A stretch of DNA of 64,000 bases from Eubacterium sp. (GTDB lineage Bacteria > Bacillota > Clostridia > Lachnospirales > Lachnospiraceae). Positions 44,801 through 53,000 of this stretch are shown here, piece after piece. Made by a program: the position numbers and the translations under genes. Where the stretch lies: assembly GCA_022796875.1 (NCBI GenBank), contig JAAWJJ010000007.1, positions 1-64,000 of the forward strand, written 5' to 3'. Under the pieces are notes generated by a model. The model did not search any database, was not told where the DNA came from, and saw only the letters and a list, made by a program, of their open reading frames with translations. Position 1 is the first letter of the stretch. The number at the start of each line of letters is the position of its first letter.

Positions 44801-45353
44801 TATCTTCACGGCGGTTTACAATACGCATGCCGCGTCCACCGCCGCCATTGGAGGCTTTTAACATAACCGGATATCCGATTTCATCTGCAATTTTGATCAC
44901 GCTTTCTACGTCCTTGATAGCGTGGTCCACACCCGGAATGATCGGTACGTCCGCTTCGATCGCCATTTGTTTGGAGGAAATCTTATCTCCCATGGCATTC
45001 ATGAGGCTGCTGGACGGCCCGATAAATACGATGCCGTTTTTTTCACAGGCATCTACAAAATCAGGATTTTCTGACAAAAACCCGTATCCAGGGTGAATCG
45101 CATCGGCGCCGCACTGCAAAGCGATATCAATAATCGTGTCAATATCCAGGTATGCGTCGGTCGGGCCTTTTGCCAGGTTTAATTCGTAAGATTCGTCAGC
45201 TTTCGTCCGGAAAATCGCATATTTGTCTTCTTTGGAATAGATACTGACCGTCTTGATGCCCAGTTCGTTTAAGGCGCGGAAAACCCGGATGGCAATTTCA
45301 CCACGGTTTGCTACAAGTACCTTTTTAAAAGGTTTGATTTGCTGGTTTTTCAT
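41877..45353 (-). CDS. pyc: Pyruvate carboxylase
   Basis: 1158 aa, the full single-chain enzyme. Biotin carboxylase part (1-450): VLVANRGEIAIRVFRALNEL, ATP-grasp KASNGGGGRGMR. Carboxyltransferase part (about 530-800): TTMRDAQQSLMATRMRSKDL with the Zn/substrate site, HLHTHDSTGN. Biotinyl domain at the C-terminus with EAMKMETTV (biotin Lys at residue 1117). It makes oxaloacetate from pyruvate and bicarbonate, the main anaplerotic step; oxaloacetate also supplies aspartate for NadB. AGGAG is 9 nt before the ATG. A consensus promoter with a long leader lies upstream; it is a single-gene unit. Confidence 0.97.
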   Translation of the reverse strand: MKNQQIKPFKKVLVANRGEIAIRVFRALNELGIKTVSIYSKEDKYAIFRTKADESYELNLAKGPTDAYLDIDTIIDIALQCGADAIHPGYGFLSENPDFVDACEKNGIVFIGPSSSLMNAMGDKISSKQMAIEADVPIIPGVDHAIKDVESVIKIADEIGYPVMLKASNGGGGRGMRIVNRREDMYREFEEARSESKKAFGDDKIFIEKYLRGPKHIEVQILGDNYGNIVHLYDRDCSVQRRHQKVVEYAPAFSVPNKTRQLIFDSSIRLAKKVGYRNAGTLEFLVDADNNAYFIEMNPRIQVEHTVSEMVTGIDIVQAQILVAEGYPLDSDEISITSQDSVVCKGYSIQTRVTTEDPMNNFMPDTGTITVYRTGSGNGIRLDGGNAHAGGTVSPYYDSLLVKAISLDRTFAGAVRKSLRTLKEMRIRGVKTNIPFLINVLNHETFVAGKCYTTFIEETPELFELEQSQDRATKIVEFIGNRIVNTNNGEKGHYDNRILPVYDASKPIYGAKDEFLKLGATEFTQKILKEDKLYVTDTTMRDAQQSLMATRMRSKDLCGAAYATNAFMQNAFSVEAWGGATYDTAYRFLKESPWKRLELLQKRMPNTLIQMLLRASNAVGYSNYPDNVVKEFIQVAAEHGVDVFRIFDSLNWVENMKMPIEEALNTGKIVEGTICYTGDILDPNETKYTLDYYMKKATELESLGCHILAIKDMAGLLKPFAAKELVTALKKEINIPIHLHTHDSTGNGVSTVLYAAEAGVDIADLAIESMSTLTSQPSMNAVVEALRGTKRDTGLHFEDLSELSRYYARVRKVYQSFEADINSPNADIYKYEIPGGQYSNLSAQAQSMGATGKDFEKIKALYKDANDLLGNIVKVTPTSKAVGDLAIFMYNNNLTKENILTNGAALSYPDSVVDYFKGMMGQPDGGFPAELQKIVLKDIEPLTVRPGSLLPPADFDAIRKHLIDKYHYGQLSDEVLRQKAVSYALYPKVYEDYCEHFQSYNDVTRLESHVYFFGLAKGEETVLKIEDGKDLLIKYLEASDPDAEGYRILTFEVNGSMRQTRILDEKLEVKSDRKLKADKNNPAHLGSSIPGTVGKVLVKEGDAVTINMPLMTVEAMKMETTVVATVNGKVDKIYVAEGDNVHQEDLLISFVIEERADK

Positions 45354-45441
45354 TTCTGCTCTCTCCTCTTCGTAGGTCTTTTATGTTTAGTAGAAAGTTC
45401 GTTTTACGCACTTTCCAGCAGCGCGGCTTGCCCTGATTATA

Positions 45442-45458
45442 ACTGCTTTTTTTAGCAG
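45442..45458 (-). other. Hairpin in the pyc leader
   Basis: ACTGCT and AGCAGT flank a short A/T loop (ACTGCTTTTTTAGCAGT on the plus strand) inside the roughly 130-nt leader of pyc. In RNA the stem has a loop of A residues. It may affect leader stability; no known riboswitch class is recognisable. Confidence 0.35.
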
Positions 45459-45491
45459 TGTTCTCAGGTATGGAAACGCTACGCTAAATTA

Positions 45492-45520
45492 AGTATAAAA
45501 TAATTAACTATTTTATTCAA
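45492..45520 (-). promoter_or_regulatory. Promoter of pyc
   Basis: On the minus strand TTGAAT (45515-45520) and TATACT (45492-45497) are 17 nt apart. Transcription would start near 45485, giving a leader of about 130 nt before the pyc ATG. Confidence 0.75.
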
Positions 45521-45577
45521 GAGGGTTGGCAGTTTTTACAAATAAAAATATGTTGTTTGCTAATTTTTTGTCAATAA

Positions 45578-46975
45578 TCACTTTTTGTATCTGATTACGC
45601 CGTTTTTGTAGTCGGAAAGAAGAATTTTTTGGGGATCGGAATGTTTTGCCAGACAGCGGTAAATATCGGAAGCGTGCAGGTCTGCCTCCAGCATTTGCAA
45701 CGTTTGTTCCGGCAATTTGCGCCGGACGCGTCCGATATTGGTAATGAGAGGAACCGAAGCATATTTTTTGAAAGCCGTAAGCAGCGGTTTTGCAGAATCC
45801 CGAAAACCAAGAATACGGGCGTAGCGGACATAGCCGTCTGATTTGGCGGCTTTGATATCGGATTCCTTTATGCCGAGCAGAATGTGCAGCAGGCAGCGGC
45901 TGATGCGCGTGTGCGTATAGTTTTTTGTTTTCAGGGTCTGGCAAAAATCCGTCCATGGCAGAAAACTTCCCGCATGTTTTAAAATACGGCGTACGATCTG
46001 TTCGTTACAGTCGTAGTAATCGGAAAGAATGGCAGGTTCTGCGCGCAGCAGCGTAAAATGCAGCGGTACGGAGAGCGCATTTTCAGATAAAAGCGGCTGT
46101 TGGAGCATGGCTTCCTGTAATATACGGACTGCTTCCGCCGGCATGGCTTCCTGCAAAATGCGGACTGCTTCCGCCGGCATAGTTCCGGACGGATCGCATA
46201 AAGACGTATCTTCCGGCACGTCCGGATACGAAAGTTCCTGAGAGAGCAGGAAGCGGCGCAGGGCAGACGAGGAAGGGTATTTGTTTAAAATAGTTTCCTC
46301 ATGATAAGAGCTGCCTTTGCGCAAAACGGGAGCTGCTTTTATCGAACTGTGGAAATAAGCGATCGCCCGCGCATATTCAAACCCCAGCAGATTGTTCGGG
46401 GCGTTGAGTCCGGTGAGAAAACGATCTGTTTTTTCCTGAACCGTGTTTGCTGTGTTCGAAAGGCCAGGATGCTTTCCCGGCGTTATGTCTGCTGCGTCCG
46501 AAGTGTTCAGATGATTTTTTAATGCTTTTGTTTTTGCGGCCGGGTAACTTAAGCCTTCTTTTTGATATTCGGCAATCAGCTTTCGGAATGAATCCGGTTC
46601 CTTGTTTAAAAGGTCGGCGGTATGCAAAAGCAGAGGGTGTTCCCCGGTAAAAATTTCGGGATTTTCACAGCCGAAACACATACTGTCGATACATCCAAGC
46701 GCATCAAGAAGCGCAACAGCGCCGCGGGCAAAGTTTTCCGCACTGGAAACCGACCAGTATACGGGAAGTTCCAAAACAGCGTCGGCGCCACATGCGAGAG
46801 CCATTTTTGCACGTGAAAATTTGTCGCAGACAGCCGGCGTCCCTCGTTGCACAAAGTTTCCGCTCATAATTACAAGGATATAGTCTGCGCCCTGAGTGCG
46901 CCGGATTTCTTCTAATTGATAACTGTGCCCGTTGTGGAACGGATTGTATTCAGCGATAACCGCTGTGATTTTCAT
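45578..46975 (-). CDS. tmcAL: tRNA(Met) cytidine acetate ligase
   Basis: 465 aa. N-terminal nucleotidyltransferase fold: ITAVIAEYNPFHNGHSYQL with the HxGH motif, MSGNFVQRGTPAVCDKFSRA and LPVYWSVSSAENFARGAV are TmcAL (formerly YlbM) hallmarks. TmcAL activates acetate with ATP and acetylates C34 of elongator tRNA-Met. AGGAAG is the ribosome site. It is divergent from pta-ackA, the acetate pathway, with 411 nt between. A 36-bp duplication lies within the gene (46105-46176), adding 12 residues. Confidence 0.95.
   Translation of the reverse strand: MKITAVIAEYNPFHNGHSYQLEEIRRTQGADYILVIMSGNFVQRGTPAVCDKFSRAKMALACGADAVLELPVYWSVSSAENFARGAVALLDALGCIDSMCFGCENPEIFTGEHPLLLHTADLLNKEPDSFRKLIAEYQKEGLSYPAAKTKALKNHLNTSDAADITPGKHPGLSNTANTVQEKTDRFLTGLNAPNNLLGFEYARAIAYFHSSIKAAPVLRKGSSYHEETILNKYPSSSALRRFLLSQELSYPDVPEDTSLCDPSGTMPAEAVRILQEAMPAEAVRILQEAMLQQPLLSENALSVPLHFTLLRAEPAILSDYYDCNEQIVRRILKHAGSFLPWTDFCQTLKTKNYTHTRISRCLLHILLGIKESDIKAAKSDGYVRYARILGFRDSAKPLLTAFKKYASVPLITNIGRVRRKLPEQTLQMLEADLHASDIYRCLAKHSDPQKILLSDYKNGVIRYKK
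46105..46176 (-). repeat. 36-bp in-frame duplication inside tmcAL
   Basis: Two adjacent 36-bp units (46105-46140 and 46141-46176) differ at four positions and encode MPAEAVRILQEA twice. The insert lies in the middle, outside the catalytic core, and is probably tolerated. Confidence 0.9.
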
Positions 46976-47277
46976 GGTTTACGCTTCCTTTCTTGATGGT
47001 GGATGTTATATTCAGACTGTTTTTTTATTTTTACCAGGGAAGTCGTTTTTTCGGAAATTATTTCCTGATGAAATCCGTGATATACTTATGTTTATTATAT
47101 GGGAAGTGAATTTTAATTACAACTGTTTATCCGGTGCTTCGAGAAGTTCTTACGTGGAGCCGGAAAATTACCGGATCAATACCAGCAGTAATGATGCGGT
47201 GAAACTGTCAGTGATTTTCTACCTCTGTAAAAAGCTACTATTAATAGCTATTTCGCCGGGAAATTTAGAAAAATAAC

Positions 47278-47306
47278 TTGTTTCCGTTTTTCTTAAGGTA
47301 TATAAT
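47278..47306 (+). promoter_or_regulatory. pta: Promoter of pta-ackA
   Basis: TTGTTT (47278-47283) and TATAAT (47301-47306) are 17 nt apart, 80 nt before the pta start codon. Confidence 0.75.
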
Positions 47307-47316
47307 AAATGCGTAT

Positions 47317-47347
47317 ATTATAGGGACCGCTTCACAAACCCTATAAT
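47317..47347 (+). promoter_or_regulatory. Perfect 9-bp dyad in the pta leader
   Basis: ATTATAGGG (47317-47325) and CCCTATAAT (47339-47347) form a perfect inverted repeat around a 13-nt loop. It starts 10 nt after the -10 box, so it spans the transcription start and could be a repressor operator or a leader hairpin. Confidence 0.6.
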
Positions 47348-47386
47348 CATGTATTACTTACACAATATGGAAGGAGATTTTCTAAA

Positions 47387-48391
47387 ATGGCATTTATTGA
47401 TGAAGTAAAAGCAAAAGCACGGATGGAGAAAAAGCTGATCGTATTACCGGAGTCCGAAGACGACAGGACTTATTTTGCAGCAGAACAGGCGATAAAAGAG
47501 GGCATTGCGGATTTGTGCATGGTCGGCGCTGCTGATGCAATTGCTGAAAGGGCGAAAAAACTGGGCGTTGATCTTTCCGGCGTAAAAACAGTTGATCCGG
47601 CCACATCAGATAAGTTGGATGCATATGTTGCAAAATTAACGGAATTACGTGCAAAAAAAGGTATGACGGAAGAAAAGGCAAAGGATATTTTGTTAAATGA
47701 TTATCCTACGTTTGGCATTTTGATGCTGAAAATGGGAGATGCCGACGGACTTGTATCCGGTGCATGCCATTCGACGGCGGATATTTTAAGGCCTGCTTTA
47801 CAGATTTTGAAAACAGCTCCTGGGACAGAACTGGTTTCTTCTTTCTTTATTTTAGATACACCGACAAAAGAATACGGTGCAAACGGAGTTATGATGTTTG
47901 CTGACTGCGCGTTATGCCAGGATCCGACATCGGAAGAACTTGCTTTAATCGCAGGCGGCTGTGCAGAAAGTTTTAAAACATTTGTAGGGGCAGAACCGAA
48001 TATCGCAATGCTTTCCCACTCCACGATGGGCAGTGCAAAACATGAGCTGGTAGACAAAGTCCACAATGCGGTTCAGATTGCAAAAGAAAAATATCCGGAA
48101 TTAAATATTGACGGAGAATTACAGTTAGACGCAGCGATCGTTCCGTCTGTCGGCGAACTGAAAGCTCCGGACAGCAAAGTTGCAGGACATGCAAGCGTAT
48201 TGGTATTCCCGAATATTGACGCGGGAAATATCGGCTACAAACTGGTTCAGAGGTTTGCAAAAGCAGAAGCTTACGGCCCGGTTCTTCAGGGAATTGCGGC
48301 TCCGGTAAACGATCTGTCCAGAGGATGTTTCGCAGAAGACATTGTCGGCGTGATTGCGTTAACGGCGCTTCAGGCACAGATGCAGAAATAA
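47387..48391 (+). CDS. pta: Phosphate acetyltransferase
   Basis: 334 aa, the short catalytic form. It converts acetyl-CoA and phosphate to acetyl phosphate. KLIVLPESEDDRTYFAAEQA, MLKMGDADGLVSGACHSTAD and MLSHSTMGSAKHELVDKV, then LQLDAAIVPSV and VLVFPNIDAGNIGYKLVQRF are typical Pta blocks. AAGGAG is 11 nt before the ATG. With ackA 80 nt downstream it forms the acetate-producing, ATP-yielding branch. Confidence 0.97.
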   Translation: MAFIDEVKAKARMEKKLIVLPESEDDRTYFAAEQAIKEGIADLCMVGAADAIAERAKKLGVDLSGVKTVDPATSDKLDAYVAKLTELRAKKGMTEEKAKDILLNDYPTFGILMLKMGDADGLVSGACHSTADILRPALQILKTAPGTELVSSFFILDTPTKEYGANGVMMFADCALCQDPTSEELALIAGGCAESFKTFVGAEPNIAMLSHSTMGSAKHELVDKVHNAVQIAKEKYPELNIDGELQLDAAIVPSVGELKAPDSKVAGHASVLVFPNIDAGNIGYKLVQRFAKAEAYGPVLQGIAAPVNDLSRGCFAEDIVGVIALTALQAQMQK

Positions 48392-48471
48392 GGCCGAAAA
48401 ACAGGAAATGTACAGAACAATTTACAGACACAGGATTTACAAAAACAGGAGTATAAGGAGATCAATATAAA

Positions 48472-49662
48472 ATGAACGTATTAGTAATCAATTGCGGAAG
48501 CTCTTCCCTGAAATACCAGTTAATTAATTCCGATACGGAAGAGGTAATGGCAAAAGGTCTTTGCGAGAGAATCGGGATCGACGGTATGCTTACTTACCAG
48601 AAAGCCGGCGGAGAAAAAGAAGTAACAAAACCGGCAATGCCGACACATAAAGAAGCGATCAAATTTGTACTGGATGCGCTTGTAAACGAAAAAACAGGCG
48701 CGATCAAATCTCTGGCAGAAGTAAACGCCGTTGGGCACAGAATCGTGCACGGCGGTGAAAAATTTGCAAGTTCGGCAATCATCGACGACGAGATGTTAAA
48801 AGCGGTCGAAGAGTGCAACGACTTGGCGCCTCTTCACAACCCTGCAAACCTGATCGGGATTAATGCGTGCAAAGAACTGATGCCGGGAGTTCCGATGGTA
48901 GGCGTATTTGATACGGCTTTCCATCAGACAATGCCGGAAAAAGCATATTTGTACGGCCTGCCATACGAATATTATGAAAAATACAAAGTGCGCCGCTACG
49001 GCTTCCACGGAACCAGCCATAGCTTTGTATCCAAACATATTGCGGAGTTTTTGAATCTGGATCTGAACAATTCAAAGATCATCGTAGCGCATTTGGGCAA
49101 CGGAGCTTCTATTTCCGCAGTCGTAAACGGAAAATGCGTAGATACTTCCATGGGTCTGACACCACTTGAAGGCCTTGTAATGGGAACGCGTTCCGGCGAT
49201 ATTGATCCGGCGATCATGGAGTTTATCGCCAATAAAGAGGGATTGGATATTGCGGGCGTAATGAACGTACTGAATAAAAAGTCAGGCGTACAGGGAATTT
49301 CAAAAGTGTCTTCCGACTTCCGCGACCTGGAAGAAGGCATGGAAAAAGGCGATAAACTGTGCGAAGCTGCCATTGAAGTATTCAGCTACCGCGTAGCAAA
49401 ATACATTGGTTCTTATGTAGCGGCTATGAACGGCGTAGATGCCATCGCATTTACCGCAGGTATCGGAGAGAACGCTCCGTTAGTCCGTGAAACAGTAATG
49501 GGTTATCTGGGTTATCTGGGAATTGAAGTGGACAAAGAAGCAAACGGAAACCGTGGAAAAGATCTGAGAATTTCCACAGCGGATTCCAAAGTGCCGGTAT
49601 GTATTATTCCGACAAACGAAGAGCTGGCAATTGCCCGTGAAACCGTTATGCTCGTAAAATAA
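48472..49662 (+). CDS. ackA: Acetate kinase
   Basis: 396 aa. Acetyl phosphate plus ADP gives acetate and ATP. VLVINCGSSSLKYQLI, GHRIVHGGEKF, VFDTAFHQTMP, the catalytic RRYGFHGTSHSFVS, HLGNGASISAV and TAGIGENAPLVRE are all present and the length is standard. AAGGAG lies 12 nt upstream. It ends the pta-ackA operon, followed by a hairpin. Confidence 0.97.
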   Translation: MNVLVINCGSSSLKYQLINSDTEEVMAKGLCERIGIDGMLTYQKAGGEKEVTKPAMPTHKEAIKFVLDALVNEKTGAIKSLAEVNAVGHRIVHGGEKFASSAIIDDEMLKAVEECNDLAPLHNPANLIGINACKELMPGVPMVGVFDTAFHQTMPEKAYLYGLPYEYYEKYKVRRYGFHGTSHSFVSKHIAEFLNLDLNNSKIIVAHLGNGASISAVVNGKCVDTSMGLTPLEGLVMGTRSGDIDPAIMEFIANKEGLDIAGVMNVLNKKSGVQGISKVSSDFRDLEEGMEKGDKLCEAAIEVFSYRVAKYIGSYVAAMNGVDAIAFTAGIGENAPLVRETVMGYLGYLGIEVDKEANGNRGKDLRISTADSKVPVCIIPTNEELAIARETVMLVK

Positions 49663-49731
49663 AGAACCGTTCTTTCTTTTTAAAACCGTTATTTTTAAAA
49701 CAAAAGAGAAAGAATTTTATAAAGTACATTT

Positions 49732-49768
49732 ATTTTACTCCTGGCATATGCTTTGTCAGGAGTAAAAT
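49732..49768 (+). terminator. ackA: Terminator-like hairpin after ackA
   Basis: ATTTTACTCCTG (49732-49743) pairs perfectly with CAGGAGTAAAAT (49757-49768), a 12-bp stem with a 13-nt loop, 70 nt after the stop codon. No long T-run follows. Confidence 0.7.
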
Positions 49769-49947
49769 CGTTTCGGAAAGCTTTTTACAAAATGGCCGGA
49801 ATGATTTTATTTTGAACAGCAGCAAAAACAGAAATCATAAACATTTTCTTAAATAGTCTTTGAACCGTTGTTTTCCCATTGACATTTCCGGACAGGAAAA
49901 ATATAGTAAATGTGGACAAATTCCAAATAGTAAATCATCTGATCTAA

Positions 49948-50062
49948 AAAGCATTTTTCAGTTATCCAGTAAATCATTTTTTAATTATTCGGGAAATCAT
50001 TTTTTAATTACCCGGGAAATCATTTTTTAATTACCCAGGAAAAGCATTTTTCAATTATGAAA
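49948..50062 (+). repeat. Five 23-bp tandem repeats directly upstream of the surface protein gene
   Basis: Units start at 49948, 49971, 49994, 50017 and 50040; the middle three read AAATCATTTTTTAATTA plus WYYCGGG/CCCAGG, the outer two are AAAGCATTTTTCARTTAT variants. They are contiguous with no spacers, so this is not a CRISPR. The last unit ends at the AAAAAGGAG ribosome site. The rest of 49663-49947 contains the ackA hairpin and nothing else I can support. Confidence 0.9.
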
Positions 50063-50073
50063 AAGGAGAACAT

Positions 50074-53000
50074 ATGTATAAAAAAATAATAGCGGTTATT
50101 TTGATCATAGCTGCATGCTTTGGCACTTTCGGAATGAAAAGCGCTATAGCTGCCGCGCCGCAGGAGGGCGGAGGCGCAGCTATGGATTGCGGAACAAAAG
50201 CGGCGTTTAGCGAATATGAAACGATGAAAGAATTTCAGATAGAGATACAGAAACTGCAGGAACTCTGTCAAAACGTAATAATTACGGTGGGAGAACCGGA
50301 TTTGTCCGCCCTTACTGTCAAACCGGAACAGGCTCTTTTCTGCCGGGATATATTTGTACTGGTATTTGCAGATGAAGAAAAGGCGCGGACAGCAGCAGAG
50401 CAAGTTCCGGGAGCCATTATAAATGCAAAGCAGACGTTAAATAATATATTTTGTGACGGCGGAAGCGCGGATTTGGAAAACAGCGCTGCAGAATACAATT
50501 CCGCATCAGAGCCGGTTTCCTCTTTAAAGCTGGCAATGATATCAAATGCTGCCAATGCGTTGGTTTTGGAAAAAGCGGTACGGAGCAGCGTGGGAAACGG
50601 AACAGAGATCGAATGTTTCACAATAGACGTATACAGGGAAAACGGGGAGAGCACGATGCTGGATCTTTGTATTGCAATAGAAACGGCTGTTGAGGAATCG
50701 GCAGATCTCATTCTGCTGACGTCCGGCGGACAAGGTTCCTCCGTGCTTCTGGAAAAAGCGGTTTTGGATGCGTATAACGCCGGAATACCTGTTGTCACGG
50801 CGGCAGGGGACAAGTCTGAAGAGATCAGGGAACATGTCCCGGCAAATGTGAAACGGGCAATTACCGTTTCGGCTGTTGACGAAAAGAAACGGCTGGCGCA
50901 ATATTCCAATTACGGCAGTGGAACGGATTTTACTTCTTATGGCAGTTATTGCAGAAAACCGGTAGAAACGGACGATGAGAAAAAATCGGTTCGATATTCC
51001 GGAACGTCGATTGCAGCCGCCTATGTCTGCGCATATATTGCTTCTGCAATGTTATCCGATCCCGGAATGGATCCGGACAGGCTGGAAGATAAAATGATTG
51101 CCGAAGCGCAGGAGCTGGAAGACGATATTATAACGAGAGATAATACCGGAGAAGTGTCGTTACGGTACGGGCATGGTTTTTTGTATCCAAAGGCGGAAAC
51201 GGATCAGACCGGAAATCCAGAGGAATCGGAAATCCCGGAAGAGCCGGATGCTTTGGAGGAATTGGAAATACTGGAAGAACCGAGTGCTTTGGAGGAACCG
51301 GAACATCCGGAAGAACCGGATGCTTTGGAGGAACCGGAACATCCGGAAGAACCAGGAAAGGCAGAAAAGTCGGCAAAATCCGGAAAATCAGAAAAGATGG
51401 AGAGGAGTAGCAGGGTAAAAGCCGCCGGACAGGAAAAGGCAGCATCCGTCCATGTGAACACATTCAGCGAATTTAAAAAATATGCGGAAAGCATATCAAA
51501 AGACTATGTGATTTATCTGGACCGTACGATCAACCTGACAGAACAGATGGATATTGCAAAAAAAATTACGATATATTTGAACGGATATACAATTCGGCCA
51601 AAAGACAAAAATTTTCCGGTCACAAACAGCGGTGTGGTCCGCGTTGCGTTTAATGTAAAGAAAAATGCGGTTCTGACATTCAAAGGCAGCGGAAATATCA
51701 GCGGTAATTCCAGTGCCCTGAGTATGCAGGGAAATCTGATCAATGTAAAATCCGGCGGGAAATTTGAGGCGGATAATGTGACGTTTCTGAATGTAAAAAA
51801 TGTTCAATCGGTCATGGGCGACGGAGCAACGAGCCTGCTGTTTAATGACGGGACAGCCGTGCTCAATCATTGTACGGTAAAAAACTGCGTGTCCGATTAC
51901 GGGTATACGTTATTTAACAGAGCGGGTACTATGGACATCAGTAAGTGTACGATACAGGGAAACACGGGAGGAGCGGCTGCTGGAAACGGAGGAAAAATTT
52001 TTGTTCATAATAATACGCTGATTCAGGGAAATACGATGGCGGCCAAATATAAGGAAAAAAATTATAAGGGCGCTTCTAACGGAGGACTTGTTGCACAAAA
52101 AGGGTGTACGATGTATCTGTATGGTACGGTGACGGTCAGCAAAAATGCCAGTGTTGTCAGCGGCGGCGGAATGCACGTTATGGGAACGGTTCTGGCCGGT
52201 TACAAACCGGACGGAAGCGCAGTTGTTTCCAAATTGGTCTTCCAGGAGAATAAATCCGAAAGATATGGCGGAGGCATAGGGGTTTACGGCGGAAAAATGA
52301 GTTTAAGTAAACAGGTAAATTTAGAGGTAAAAGAGAACCAATGCGCAAGCGGATATACCGGAAGCGGCATTTATGTTTCCTCCGGAAATGAAACAGGAAA
52401 GTTGACAGCAGATGTGGGTGCGGCGTTAAGCGTGCACGGAAACGGTACGGTGGGAAGCGGTATATGCGTCGGAAAAGGTTCTGAATTAACGCTTGCGACA
52501 AATAATGTGAAAGTTTATGGGGAGGCTGCAAACGGAATTATTTCTTCCGGAAATGTGAGTTTAAACGGAGGAAGTTTTTATCAGAATAAAAGCAGCGGAA
52601 TATACAACAGCGGAAATCTGACAGTTAATGGCGGAACGTTTTATGATAACGGGAGTTGTGGACTGTGGAACAGTACAAACGGTATTTTAAAGGTGAACGG
52701 TTCTATGAGCAGCGGTTTTCGAAAATATAAAAGTGTTTCCGATTACGAAACGGCGGCAAACGGTACCTATGCGGTAAAAAACGAGGGGATTATGGATATT
52801 GCCGGAAAAAGCGGCAGTATTAACGGTACAAGGCTTTATGGGAATCATAAAAACTACGCCGTATTTGGAAATATGAAGACCAGCAGGCTTACCGTAGATG
52901 AAAATACAAATCTGGCAATTTTTGCAAACGGTTCGAAATGGGGATTTTATAACGACGCGCCGGCTGCCGTTTCAAAAATAAACGGGAATAAAACGGCGGC

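Larger units (their letters stand above)
46976..47386. other. tmcAL-pta intergenic region (411 bp)
   Basis: It holds the pta promoter (47278-47306) and leader dyad (47317-47347). The frame at 47097-47276 (ASRSSYVEPENYRINTSSND and on) has coding-like composition but no ribosome site, no recognisable homology and no start in a good position, so I do not call it a gene. Confidence 0.6.

Noticed and set aside
47097-47276. Possible small gene before pta
   Set aside because: No ribosome site or recognisable family, and the promoter of pta follows directly.
49925-50062. Short direct repeats that might be a CRISPR array
   Set aside because: The 23-bp units are contiguous and have no spacers; no cas genes are present.
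50680-51060. Active subtilisin-like protease
   Set aside because: Only the serine block is intact; the Asp and HGTH motifs are missing.
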